Assembly: GCA_036345935.2 (NCBI GenBank)
Contig: JADWOT020000009.1
Coordinates: 4,855,381-4,919,380, forward strand
Direction: 5' to 3'
DNA from: Taenia hydatigena
Taxonomy: Eukaryota > Platyhelminthes > Cestoda > Cyclophyllidea > Taeniidae
DNA: 64,000 nt
Below the pieces are notes generated by a model that made no database searches, was not told the DNA's origin, and worked only from the letters and a program-made list of their open reading frames with translations. Numbering within the stretch: position 1 is the stretch's first letter; each line of letters begins with the position of its first letter. Positions 54,593-64,000 of this stretch are shown piece by piece. The position numbers and the translations under genes were made by a program.

Positions 54593-57500
54593 GTAAATTT
54601 GGGTTTCAGTATAGTTACTTATGAAGGCTGTTGCTTCAGCCAGGTCTGGTTCAGACGAATTTGTCAAAGAGTTTATCATATCGCACCAGAAAGTTGGATT
54701 CCTCATTCGCGACTTAATTGCGACTGAATTGTGGCTTCAAAAGATTTTCAAACGGCTTCTGAAATGTCTGCCTAAAAATTTGCCTACGTTTCCTTTGTAT
54801 GTTGTACTGTATCACGAGCTTGTTTTGGTAAACCTTCTGGAGACTACTACTTATCATGTCGACATAGTGGACTGCCTGTATGACGATGCTGTGGATCTGT
54901 GTGACTGGTGCCATCGGGCTTTATGTCGTCTTGCGAACGCAGCGTCAAGTGAGGAAAAGAAGGCAAACATCCGAACCCTCAAAGATAAAGTAATTAGCAG
55001 CTTAAATCTTATCGAATTGAAGTTTTTACATGAAAAGCCCGACCAAGCTAAAAGTAATGACCTCTGCATTCTGTATTTCGATTGATGATTATGAAATTGT
55101 TGTTGGATTTCCTGAATATTTTCCATAGTTTTTTAGGACTACGAATTTTTGTAGACTTAAAACTATTCGTTTGTGCAAAATTAATGTTGTGCAATACATT
55201 ACACCAAAGACCCCACTGCACTTCAAAAGTTGCAGGTCTCATATGTTGACACAAACGGTGGTTGTAAATTAATGAGGAATTCTAAAATCTGCAATTGTGT
55301 ATGTTTAATTTTTAAGCATTTGGCAAGTTACTAATAATTAACACTATAAATTGTGCTTTATAATTATTTCCCAGACCTAACAGTAAAGGCTTTTGGATGT
55401 CAGTATTTATTTCAGGAACCGAATTTGAATAAACCTAATAAAAGCCAGACTCATCATTATAGACCAAATAAAAAATCATTACTGTTGGCAATATGCGATG
55501 TGCGATGGCATTTATATCATGAAGTTTGCTATTTAATGTTCGTAGGAATTCGTAGAATTGCTTTTTTTCAAATTATAGCCGAAGTCATCGGAGACAAACG
55601 AAGAAGAGTTGCAGCGGCAGATGGAGATTCTCACCTATGAAGTGGGCATGAAAGCGATCTCATTGACACGCCACTTGATCGAGCACTGCTGCAGCGTCTG
55701 CACCGACATGGTGGCTTCGTCTGCGACGACGCCGCTAAGCGTAGCGCGGCGGCTACTGCATACACATGATTTTCTCTGTCTCCTTTGCCACCTCATTGAG
55801 CTTGCACCGTGGGGCTGCGAGGAGGTCTACACCTCGATACGGCCGCTCAGATACCAGTGGCACGAGTCGGGCTGCTGGATCTCTGAGACCGATGAGAAAA
55901 ACTGGACTTCTGTGACCAAATCTGAGGGACAAGTAAGTCACTTCGTTGAGAAAATCCTTACTTTATATAGACTCATTTATTTTTCAAATCACAAAGCCTT
56001 ATCAGACAAGTACATCCTCTCTTGAGGTCTGAAATGTAATATTTGCAAGACTGTTATCGTGAGTTCCACACGCTTGACAAACCCATTCTGACTGGGAGCA
56101 ACTAGTTTCAAGGAAGCTATTTTGTAAGGATTTTAAAGAAGTTACAAATTTGTGTTCTAAGACTATGGACCTAGGAATAAAGGTATATCAATAATAGAGG
56201 AATCAATAACTTGGTACGTTGAAGCTTTAACTCATTCTTCGAGAGAAAGGACGGCGCTTATGCAAACCAGACACGTATTTGCAGTGTCATATACAAAGTC
56301 GAGATAAAAAGTACTATTTTGACTGGACACCGGGCATTCAATTTATTACCCCATTTCCGTAAGAAACGCATTTAAATTTTGTGCATGAACTTGGCACTAC
56401 GGTCTATTTGGGGTGGAATTTACTTGAGCCAAGTGAATTTGGACGCAGGTGTGGCTGTCGATCTATCAGCTGCTCTTTTCGGGTGTGATGGCCGTGGTGA
56501 ACTATGAGTTGGTGGGGAGCAGCGTAAGGCGCCAGGCGCTGCTGCGCCTACGGCCTTATCTCACGGAATCACGCATCGATGTGATCCCAGTGCTAGGGCA
56601 ACTGCGTCGCTTCCTCGAGGAGTTTGCTGTCTCTGAAGTCGCTGCCATAGGTCGGTCTGTTTCCGCCACCTCATCTGCTGCCGCTGTCGCTCAACTCTGT
56701 CACATTGAAGACGTTCCTCAAATACACGACGGTATTCTGCGCAGGTTCGGGCTTTTTTTCCCCCCCCCCCCCCCATTTTATGTCGCCATTTGACTTCAAC
56801 TTTCTTAAGCTGGAAGGAATTACCATTCAAATGCGGCACATTATGTTAACATTCACTAGAAAAAACACAATATTAAATAATCGCCGATGTGGGGGTTTCG
56901 GCTTGGTTCTTAGGATTGTTCATCAGACCTAGCCATAAATAGCCTTAATTTTTCAGCTCATCAGAATGTGTAGTAACGTAAAGCCATTTGGGTCTTTTAT
57001 GTATGAGGTTAAAATTGGCTTAAGAGCGCACGTTATCTCGTTCCGCACACTTCAAAACATCCTTAAAGGATTGAGGCTAGGTTATTAATTTTGGAGGACG
57101 GAATTTGGTCTTTTTTTACCTACTATGACCTAGATCCATTTAAACAAGTTTTCTGATGTGTAAAGCTCCTGCAATCATCCTAATCGTCCCACCTATTGCA
57201 CTGTTTCGTGCAAAACCGATTCAAAGGTCTCACCTTTGTCTTACCACAATTAATAGGTACATACTTATGAATAAGAATTTCTCAAGGTTTTAGGAAAACT
57301 AGAAGCATAAAACGGTTTTGCTATTGAAATGCTTAAGTTCCATTAAGGTGTGCGTTTTCTAGTAAAACTTTTGCATGAATACGCAGGGTAGCCTACCACT
57401 AAGACGGCCACGAAGGGAAGCTGTGCCATTAAGGTGAGGCCTTAAATATGGAGAGACTGAAGAGCGTGAGTAGTGAAATTCACAGTTAAACTAAATCCGA

Positions 57501-57961
57501 CCCTCTTACACAATGAAGTAGAAACAATCACAGTTAAAATGCGAAAAGTCCATAACATTCAAGTAATGGGAAAGGGGCATCTACAAGCACTCCAACGTTA
57601 CAGATACAAAGGCAAGTGGGATGCAGAGACTAGTGACTTTCTGGAGCGAATTCAGTTAAAAGAAAACGCAGAGGCAGCTCAGCGTGCGGCTTCGAGATGG
57701 GCGGAAACCTTTTCGGAAGAGACGATAGGCGTGCTTTTCGGATCCACCGGCAGTGACGATGCAAACGGGCACGGAGATGCGGAAGCCGCATTTGAGCACC
57801 CCCTACTTCGCCGCCCACGCTGTGTTATCTGTGGCGAGGTGGCCACTAAGCGTTGCTCCCGGTGTCGCCATGAATGGTACTGCCGCCGGCAGTGCCAGGT
57901 GGAGCATTGGCCGCGTCACAAAAAAGCCTGCGATATGCTCTTTGCTTCCCATACTGATTGA
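54470..57961 (+). CDS. ZMYND10: ZMYND10 (BLU), dynein arm assembly factor (5 exons)
   Basis: ZMYND10 is a cytoplasmic co-chaperone needed to pre-assemble the dynein arms of motile cilia. Five exons join in phase: 54,470-54,592; 54,627-54,989; 55,579-55,932; 56,449-56,744; 57,604-57,961. They give about 497 codons (human 440 residues). Matches to human are strong throughout: PAEAEIFV (PGEAEVLV); YLDKLNMQ (NLEKLNMQ); LIRDLIATELWLQKIF (LVEELIAVEMWKQKVF); TFPLYVVLYHELVLVNLLET; LTYEVGMKAISL; GQVWLSIYQLLFS; RRWAETY-like SRWAETF. The C-terminus is a complete MYND zinc finger. No start ATG lies in exon 1. A poly(A) signal follows at 58,017. Confidence 0.95.
54627..54989 (+). CDS. ZMYND10: ZMYND10 exon 2
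   Basis: Preceded by an intron of only 34 bases (54,593-54,626). It reads the conserved helical region including FPLYVVLYHELVLVNLLETT and VDLCDWCHRAL, ending KDK before GTAATT. Confidence 0.92.
55579..55932 (+). CDS. ZMYND10: ZMYND10 exon 3
   Basis: Acceptor TTCAAATTATAG. It reads EEELQRQMEILTYEVGMKAI (human [20 protein letters not shown]), then RRLLHTHDFLCLLCHLIELA (human [20 protein letters not shown]), ending EGQ before GTAAGT. Confidence 0.94.
56449..56744 (+). CDS. ZMYND10: ZMYND10 exon 4
   Basis: VWLSIYQLLFS to DVIPVLGQLRRFLEEF, then VPQIHDGILR (human VWIALYNLLLS, QLPNLAHLQSFLAHL, IPEIWERLER). Donor CAG|GTTCGG, phase 2. Confidence 0.93.
56760..56774 (+). repeat. C15 homopolymer in ZMYND10 intron 4
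   Basis: Fifteen C preceded by seven T, 16 bases after the exon 4 donor. Confidence 0.9.
57604..57961 (+). CDS. ZMYND10: ZMYND10 exon 5 with MYND zinc finger
   Basis: Begins in the correct phase at GTTACAG and reads YKGKWDAET, AASRWAETFSEE and then the MYND finger. All eight zinc ligands are present: CVIC, CSRC, EWYC, RRQCQ, HW..H and KKAC. The acceptor has little pyrimidine. The frame is open further upstream, but that part has no human counterpart. Stop at 57,959-57,961. Confidence 0.94.
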
Positions 57962-58016
57962 TTACTGCTACTAACGGTTAATAAGTAGGAATCCTGTCCT
58001 CTGTACACCAACCAAA

Positions 58017-58022
58017 AATAAA
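58017..58022 (+). terminator. AATAAA poly(A) signal of ZMYND10
   Basis: AATAAA 56 bases after the stop codon. Confidence 0.65.
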
Positions 58023-61000
58023 ATTTTTACCCATTGGCAGCTTTGATTCTCTAGTGTAAAATAGAAAACACACTTTCACAACAATACTATCACTATCTAC
58101 ATGCATGGATTTAAAATTCAATTTTCTATGTTGACATAGTTTGCCTTTTTTAGGTGTGGGATAATGTTTTCTTTCATTGCTGATGATTTCTCTCATTCGA
58201 ACATTGTCTAGCTCCAAAGTTTTAACATGCCTTTCTTTCTGGGTCTGTAATTAAGGACAACTTTGTAGATCAACGAGTTTATAAAATATGAGGCGAATCT
58301 AGTAGGCGGTACTGAGGTTCTACATCAGCATTTTGACAATGGGCGTTGTGTTTTAGAGCAATCTTATATTTTCGCTTTGTTGAGAAGGCCTAGAACCGAT
58401 AAGAACAGGAACTGTCTTTTTATGGTAAGGTCAGGGATCTTCAATGTCCACAATGAGTCTTTTCTTCGGTTCTAACATCGTCAACAAAGAAAGCCTATGC
58501 GCTTGGCACCGAGTACATCTTGATATCGGTAAAAGTACTGAAATTGGTGGCACATTGTATTTTAATAATGCATTGCAATTGTTTTTGTGCACGTTTTATC
58601 AGGTAGCATTGCATTGTTAATGGTTGCATAACAACTTCATCCACTTCCTTGAATTGACCGAAACTTAACTAACTCCATGGATTTGGTAAAAACGATTTTG
58701 CCACTGTAAATGGATTAGCTTTGGTCAGCATATTTTTGAAGTAGGAATGTTAATTTAGGAAAACAAGTTTAGTCTTACAACAACAATGCTTTGTATTGAT
58801 GGTAGAACTATCCGTAATTGGAGTTTGTTGTCAAGCCGATTCATTATTTCAGCAAGTAACTATAATAGTAGCTGTCTTAGGGTAGAATTGACAATTTGGT
58901 GAGTTCTAGAGAAACTGACTAACTTGCTTTTTGAGGTTCAGGTATTTTAGGTGATTGTGCATGACGCAGTTGCTAAATTTATGCAATATGTTATATCAGC
59001 TTAAAATCAGCCTACATTTCGGATGATTTTAAAGAGCAGGGAGTTAAACTGTAACCCTCACACACATACTTTGGGTTGGGCTTACAGGCTGCAACAACTT
59101 TATGAATTAGTGCAAAATTATTACCAAGATGGGTTTTCGCAGGCTTTCATTTTGGGTATGTGGCATATACATCAATTTTTATAATGGATTCAGTCGAAAA
59201 TTGTCATAGGTTTGAAGTCACTTAAATGATTATTATGAAGATAATGGAAAAGTTGCATTAGGTTGCAAAATTAAATGGGTTATCTAGCCAACCTGTCCTT
59301 TTCTTTACCCCGAGGCGAAGTGAATATGACGCGAGAGCAAATCTCACGGCCATTGGCCAAGTGGTTATGCAAGTAAATCGTAAAATTTGAGGGAAAGTAG
59401 GACAATAAATTCAAAATTAAATTACTCCAACTATCTGTTATCGCGGCTTTACCATTTAGCATGGTGGGGCCGCATCACCCATGCACACATGCGAGTTGAG
59501 GTGTTGTGAGTGCAAAATTCGAGAATGGCCTCGTGCTCCTCTGATTCATTCCATGCGCTACCACTAATCAACACGTCGTTTCAACGCTTATAAAATCTCG
59601 TCCTCTCCAATGGCATGACCAGTGTCTTTGAGTTGCCTTTTCTCAACAAGCTGGCTAAGTGTGGATGGGCTACTCACGTCTGGTGCTTCGAGCCTTTGGC
59701 GTGTAATCGTCCTTCACCGCCTGGTTTATAGGCACGGTATTATTTTTAAAAATGCTATTTTTGGGGTGGGAGCGAAATTCTAGTGTGCAAATCTCCAATC
59801 AGAAGGCGTAAAAAGCTGAATGTTAAATGAAACGTCTTTATTTAATTTATTCATTTAAATGACAATGAACTGACTGGCTTAAGGTGGTAAATGGCACCTC
59901 CCCAGGATGTACTGGTCTCTTGAACCCTCACAGTGTAGGGATACTACTCAAATCCTTAAGCCGCTCTCCAAAAAAGTGTTTTACAAAGTGAATTAGTTTT
60001 TTAAATCTGATGGATTCCCAAGTTTTAAGTGCAGTGAACCGTGACCAAAATAGATAATTACAGCGCAATGCACATAGTGAGTTGAAAAGTGAAGGTGTAA
60101 TCCACCATTTAGAAGAGATTTGAATCCCTGCTATGTTGCATGCAATAGCAGCGCCACCCACCAAACAGATCGGTTGGAATGTGTAAGTAGCCACCGCGGG
60201 TGTCAAAATGAATTTTACCAAAGATTTGGCCGGACATTTATCAAATTGGAAGAAATAACATCTTGCAAGCATGAGCTCGGTTACAACTTGTTTACAGAAT
60301 TTGTCGAATGCAGCACTTTCAGTTGTTCATTTACATACTGTAATCTATTGCAATAGGGCTGAGCATAAAAAGTGCATGGTTTGAGGGAACTTGGATCGCA
60401 AAGCTGTCAAGTAACGGAGCCTCCTTTAATGGTGTGCGGTGGACTGTAATACACGTCACTCTCTAAAGCGGGAATAAACTTCTCGATGAGAGCAGGATGC
60501 CAGTTCCTAATCGGGCTTCGTATGACGGCTGAAAAATTTTGTTCGTATTTAAGCATGCACTTGGACAACCATTGAGTTTGTAACCCTCTGTCATTAATTT
60601 TAACAAATTCCCCTTCTTATATGAGAAAGAATTGCTCTACATCTCAGGAATTAGTTTCAATTTGTGCATGCAAGGATTTTATAGGAGACTCACTCCTATT
60701 AGGTGGGAGGTGTATGAGCATTTACGCTTCTAAAATGAAATTAACTCTGTACAAGCATGAGACCACATTGCCTAAGGCATGATAATTTTCACGCTAAAGA
60801 ATTTAAAGTTAAGCTCCCTGAGGAAGAAGAATAAGGAAGACATTATTCCCAGACAGAATATGTATTTTTAACGCGCAACAGCTTAGAGGTTGGGTCGCGC
60901 GGTGGAGACATAATGGCGGAGTTCCCGAGTTGCCCATTACTGAAGCCGGTAATTAAACAGGTCATTCACGCATTACAGAAGCATTTATTTCAGGAAGTCT

Positions 61001-63907
61001 AATTCCGCATTCTTGAAGGTAAGATTCTTGCACTAATTCATGGAGTATATTTGTTCCATTAATCCGAGCTAAGGTAGTTAAACTTGGCTGCTACAAGAGC
61101 GGGGTAATATGTGGTCGTAAGAGATGGAGGTATCAGAAATTATATGATTTTTAAAAGTCGAGTCAAGGGCTGCACCACGGGTTGGGCGTCTTTTTAGGCA
61201 GTTTCATGTAAGCTTTGAATGCAGCAGAAGTCATTTATTCTTTTAACACACGATTGTATCAGAAGCGAAATAAACTTTGACTTGGATTAAAATAGAAAGT
61301 AAAGGGATACGACTGCGTTAATAAAGCTGCTGGCTTTTGCTAAAGGATGTATGGTACTTGAAATATCCATGCTTCTGCATCAAAGCAAGTGATTCGCAGC
61401 CCTTCCCTTTGTGTTTTGATGCCTCCTTTTTGATGATGCATTCGTCAGGCATTGTTGTGTAATGATGTGTATTCCCTATTCGGTTGCACAGTTATGCAGT
61501 TACATATGCAAACATTGCTTAGCCACTGAATGCACTAAAAATTCTAGCTCCCAATAACACCTTCAAGTACATCCCACTTGATTAGATATTTATGTAGCAT
61601 TCACAAAATAAATAAAAGTTCATCCTTAAGGAGAAATTAAGCAAGTACGTACATCTGGAAAGAGATGCATTAACAGGAAAGTGATAAGCTACCATTTGCC
61701 ACCTGAAAATCAGGTCAGGGATTGCATCCACCCTGCCACGCAAAAGGGCTCCTCAAACGGTCTTCGCCATCTTGAGTATCGGTACTGATTACACTTCACT
61801 GTTGGCGCTGATAAGGGCTCGACTCCTTGAATTATAAGTTTTGGAGTTTTTCTTTGCAAAACGTATTCTTTTGTATACGTTTGCTTGTTCAACATTCGTG
61901 GTGAACCAGTCGGCTAGTGTAGTATTAACTAGTTAATGCAACCCATTAAAAAAAGACAGTAATTTAAGACGAAAAATAACCTATTTGTAACCATCTCTTG
62001 AGATAACTTCATATTCCGTCTCGTTAAGATCGTTTTTTTTTCATGGAGTTTAATTGTAAATGCGCAATAAATGAAGAATAATTTCATAATTTGACAGGCC
62101 TCCTTTCAAGGTGGATTTTGTTGTACACCACAAAGCAGTGGTTTGTTCCTACCCTAGAAATTCATTGAATTCACCAAGGTGGATAATTTTCCATCTTCCA
62201 GATGAAACCACAGAAAATAGTTGTTACATACTTCGCGTCTGTCGGCGACCGCTTTTCACATTTCAAGCATACACCCAAGCCTTACCCATCTGCAAAAGTA
62301 TTAACTTTTTCCTATCATTTTTAAATACTGAAATGCTTAATCGGGTTGTTAATTTCTCTAGGACTCTGCATTGATTAATTTTAGATACCAAACACATCAA
62401 AAGTAGTGACTACCTTAAAAAGTGGAGTGAGAGAGTTCTTTGAGTGGAGCGCTCCCATGCTCTGGTTACCCTTGGCAGCGTGAAAGTTGACCATGCTTTA
62501 GGTGTGATCTCGGAAGGCACATCGGCAGTTATCGGTTAACGAGTTGGGTGTTCACTTTTCTGTCTCTGCGAAGACTAAGTGGATGAAGACATCCTCTTTT
62601 TGTGTAGTACAGAGAGAGTTTATAAATTATCAAAGCTCACGAGGAAGATCTGAATTGTTCCTTCCTTGGAACTAATTGACGTATTCTCGTCCACAGAGTT
62701 GGTGGAGGCCAACCTCACGTCGCCTACACGGCGTCCTTAAATAAATACGCATTACGGAAATAGATGAGAACTCTGTCACATTGCAAAGTGGAACTCTAAT
62801 CTTTTCGAAGGATAACTTGACTAACCAAAAATAATCAAAGTGTTGACGTTTTTAACAATTGTAGGAAAAGGAAGCTGACAAGGGTTTTCGTCTTCTACAC
62901 CTTAAACGAGTAAGGTGCTAAGCCACATTCCTGGCGAAAATGTCTAGGACCACTTAAGACACCTACGGGAATTTGGTCAAAGTTTTGATTCGCCCCCTAA
63001 AGAACTGTCACCGTGAAGGCAGAACAATGTCGAAGTCCACTACCGATCTTCGCAATGACATTTCCGATCTCACTCGATGCGCATGTTAAAAGTTGGGCAG
63101 GGTGAAAGTGAGGGTTTTGGGGAGAAAGTGGCAGACATGGTTCAAGTTGCTTTTTACTTTACGCGAATCCTATAGTGCAGTTAGAATCTCCACTTACTAA
63201 TTTTGGTATTTAAAATTAAGGGAGATATCAAAACAAATTTCTTATAGATGAATCAGTTTTACGTTGTTATTAGTAAGGCAATTCGTCCTTCATTTAACCA
63301 TGTGAGAAATAATAATAGGCTTTTTATGAAGTAATGTAACCTTTAACACGTTTCTAAATACTTCTGAGATAGTCACTGCACGAAATATTAAAAGTTGCCC
63401 CAATTTATGGCAAAGCAAAACTGGTTGTTCATGCGTATCACGCTTTGTCCTCCGAGTTCCTAAAATGTGTCAGGGATGAAATCACACTAATGAAGGCCAA
63501 TGCTAATTGTTAACAGCAAAATCCTCGGCCTCAATGCTTGTTTAAATCTACCTCCCAGGCCTCGAGGCGTCTGCCTATCACCTTCGCATACGACGTCTTT
63601 CTATGAATAAAGATTAAAGCACGATTTAATGAAACCGCCTTCAGCCTTACCAACAGCTCCCCTGCGACTATTGAAGGCGTCATGTGGTTCTTATTTACGT
63701 TTGTCATGAACCGCCTAGTGATAAAATGCGGTGATTTCATGTCTTGGTAATGTAAACCTATAGTTTCCTTCATAATTAGTGTTTCAAATGACTTGGGGAA
63801 TGGTAGGTTAGAGGCCAGCGGATCGCATCTTTTTCCGTTAGTATATAGAAAAAAATCATTTTTGTCTCATTATCATTTCTTTCTTTTGCACTGTTAAAAT
63901 CTTGCAG
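58023..63907 (+). other. Mostly intergenic; candidate orphan exon at 62,100-62,374
   Basis: No gene recognised over 5.9 kb. The frame after TTTGACAG at 62,099 reads about 90 residues (VDFVVHHKAVVCSYPRN, PRWIIFHLPDETTENS) to a stop at 62,374 and looks more protein-like than its surroundings. A minus-strand frame of 114 codons at 59,928-60,272 has no support beyond length. The region may include introns of the gene that appears at the right edge. Confidence 0.4.
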
Positions 63908-64000
63908 AGTTACAACCATTGCAGAGACGACTTGCAAAATCAAATGCAGGCATGCTTGTAGGATTCGAACAACGTCTCCGCCCGCTCGTGGCTATGATGG
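63908..64000 (+). CDS. Partial exon of an unidentified gene at the right edge
   Basis: A clear acceptor (pyrimidine tract, CTTGCAG) is followed, two bases into a codon, by an open frame to the window end reading LQPLQRRLAKSNAGMLVGFE, then QRLRPLVAMM. The composition is amphipathic and helical. I do not recognise it. Confidence 0.5.

Noticed and set aside
59928..60272. 114-codon minus-strand frame in the right intergenic region
   Set aside because: Some hydrophobic stretches but no splice or family evidence.
63950..63970. B-box-like GTTCGAATCC on the minus strand, possible tRNA
   Set aside because: No pairing T stem, A box or acceptor stem; it falls inside the right-edge exon.
1..64000. CRISPR arrays, toxin-antitoxin or phage systems, and endogenous viral genes
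   Set aside because: Nothing of the kind is seen; the window is ordinary animal nuclear DNA.

Overview
The window is animal nuclear DNA, most likely from a parasitic flatworm (a cestode or trematode). The genes are metazoan, introns run from 34 bases to several kilobases, and there are no bacterial-style operons, CRISPR arrays or phage genes. Three gene starts also fit flatworm spliced-leader (SL) trans-splicing. The species assignment is inference. All exon models were built by eye from splice signals, reading phase and resemblance to human proteins remembered without a search.

Layout. (1) About 1-39,800, plus strand: one large, intron-rich gene for a multi-PDZ scaffold of the MPDZ/PATJ (MUPP1/INADL) family. 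Its 5' part lies before the window. At least seven PDZ domains are visible, and the last four match human MPDZ PDZ8 to PDZ11 in order. (2) About 41,200-52,100, minus strand: three genes in a row, transcribed GLMN (glomulin) -> COQ9 -> SYS1. GLMN and SYS1 are single uninterrupted reading frames. COQ9 is reconstructed from seven exons, including 54- and 39-base C-terminal exons. GLMN and COQ9 are about 100 bases apart, with a poly(A) signal and then a strong splice acceptor between them, which looks like a trans-spliced operon. (3) About 52,600-53,200: an old, short LTR element of TRIM type. It has two diverged 186-base terminal repeats, a polypurine tract and a candidate primer site, and no real coding capacity. 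(4) About 54,470-57,961, plus strand: ZMYND10 in five exons with an intact MYND zinc finger. Its first exon has no ATG, but an SL RNA ending in AUG would supply one in frame. (5) About 58,000-63,900: mostly intergenic, ending in a partial exon of an unidentified plus-strand gene at the right edge.

The genes do not form one pathway. MPDZ/PATJ organises cell junctions and polarity, SYS1 acts in Golgi trafficking, COQ9 in mitochondrial ubiquinone synthesis, GLMN in control of cullin-RING ligases, and ZMYND10 in assembly of ciliary dynein arms. The most informative observations are the operon-like GLMN-COQ9 junction, the apparent SL-supplied start codon of ZMYND10, the TRIM element, and lineage-specific changes in the PDZ scaffold.
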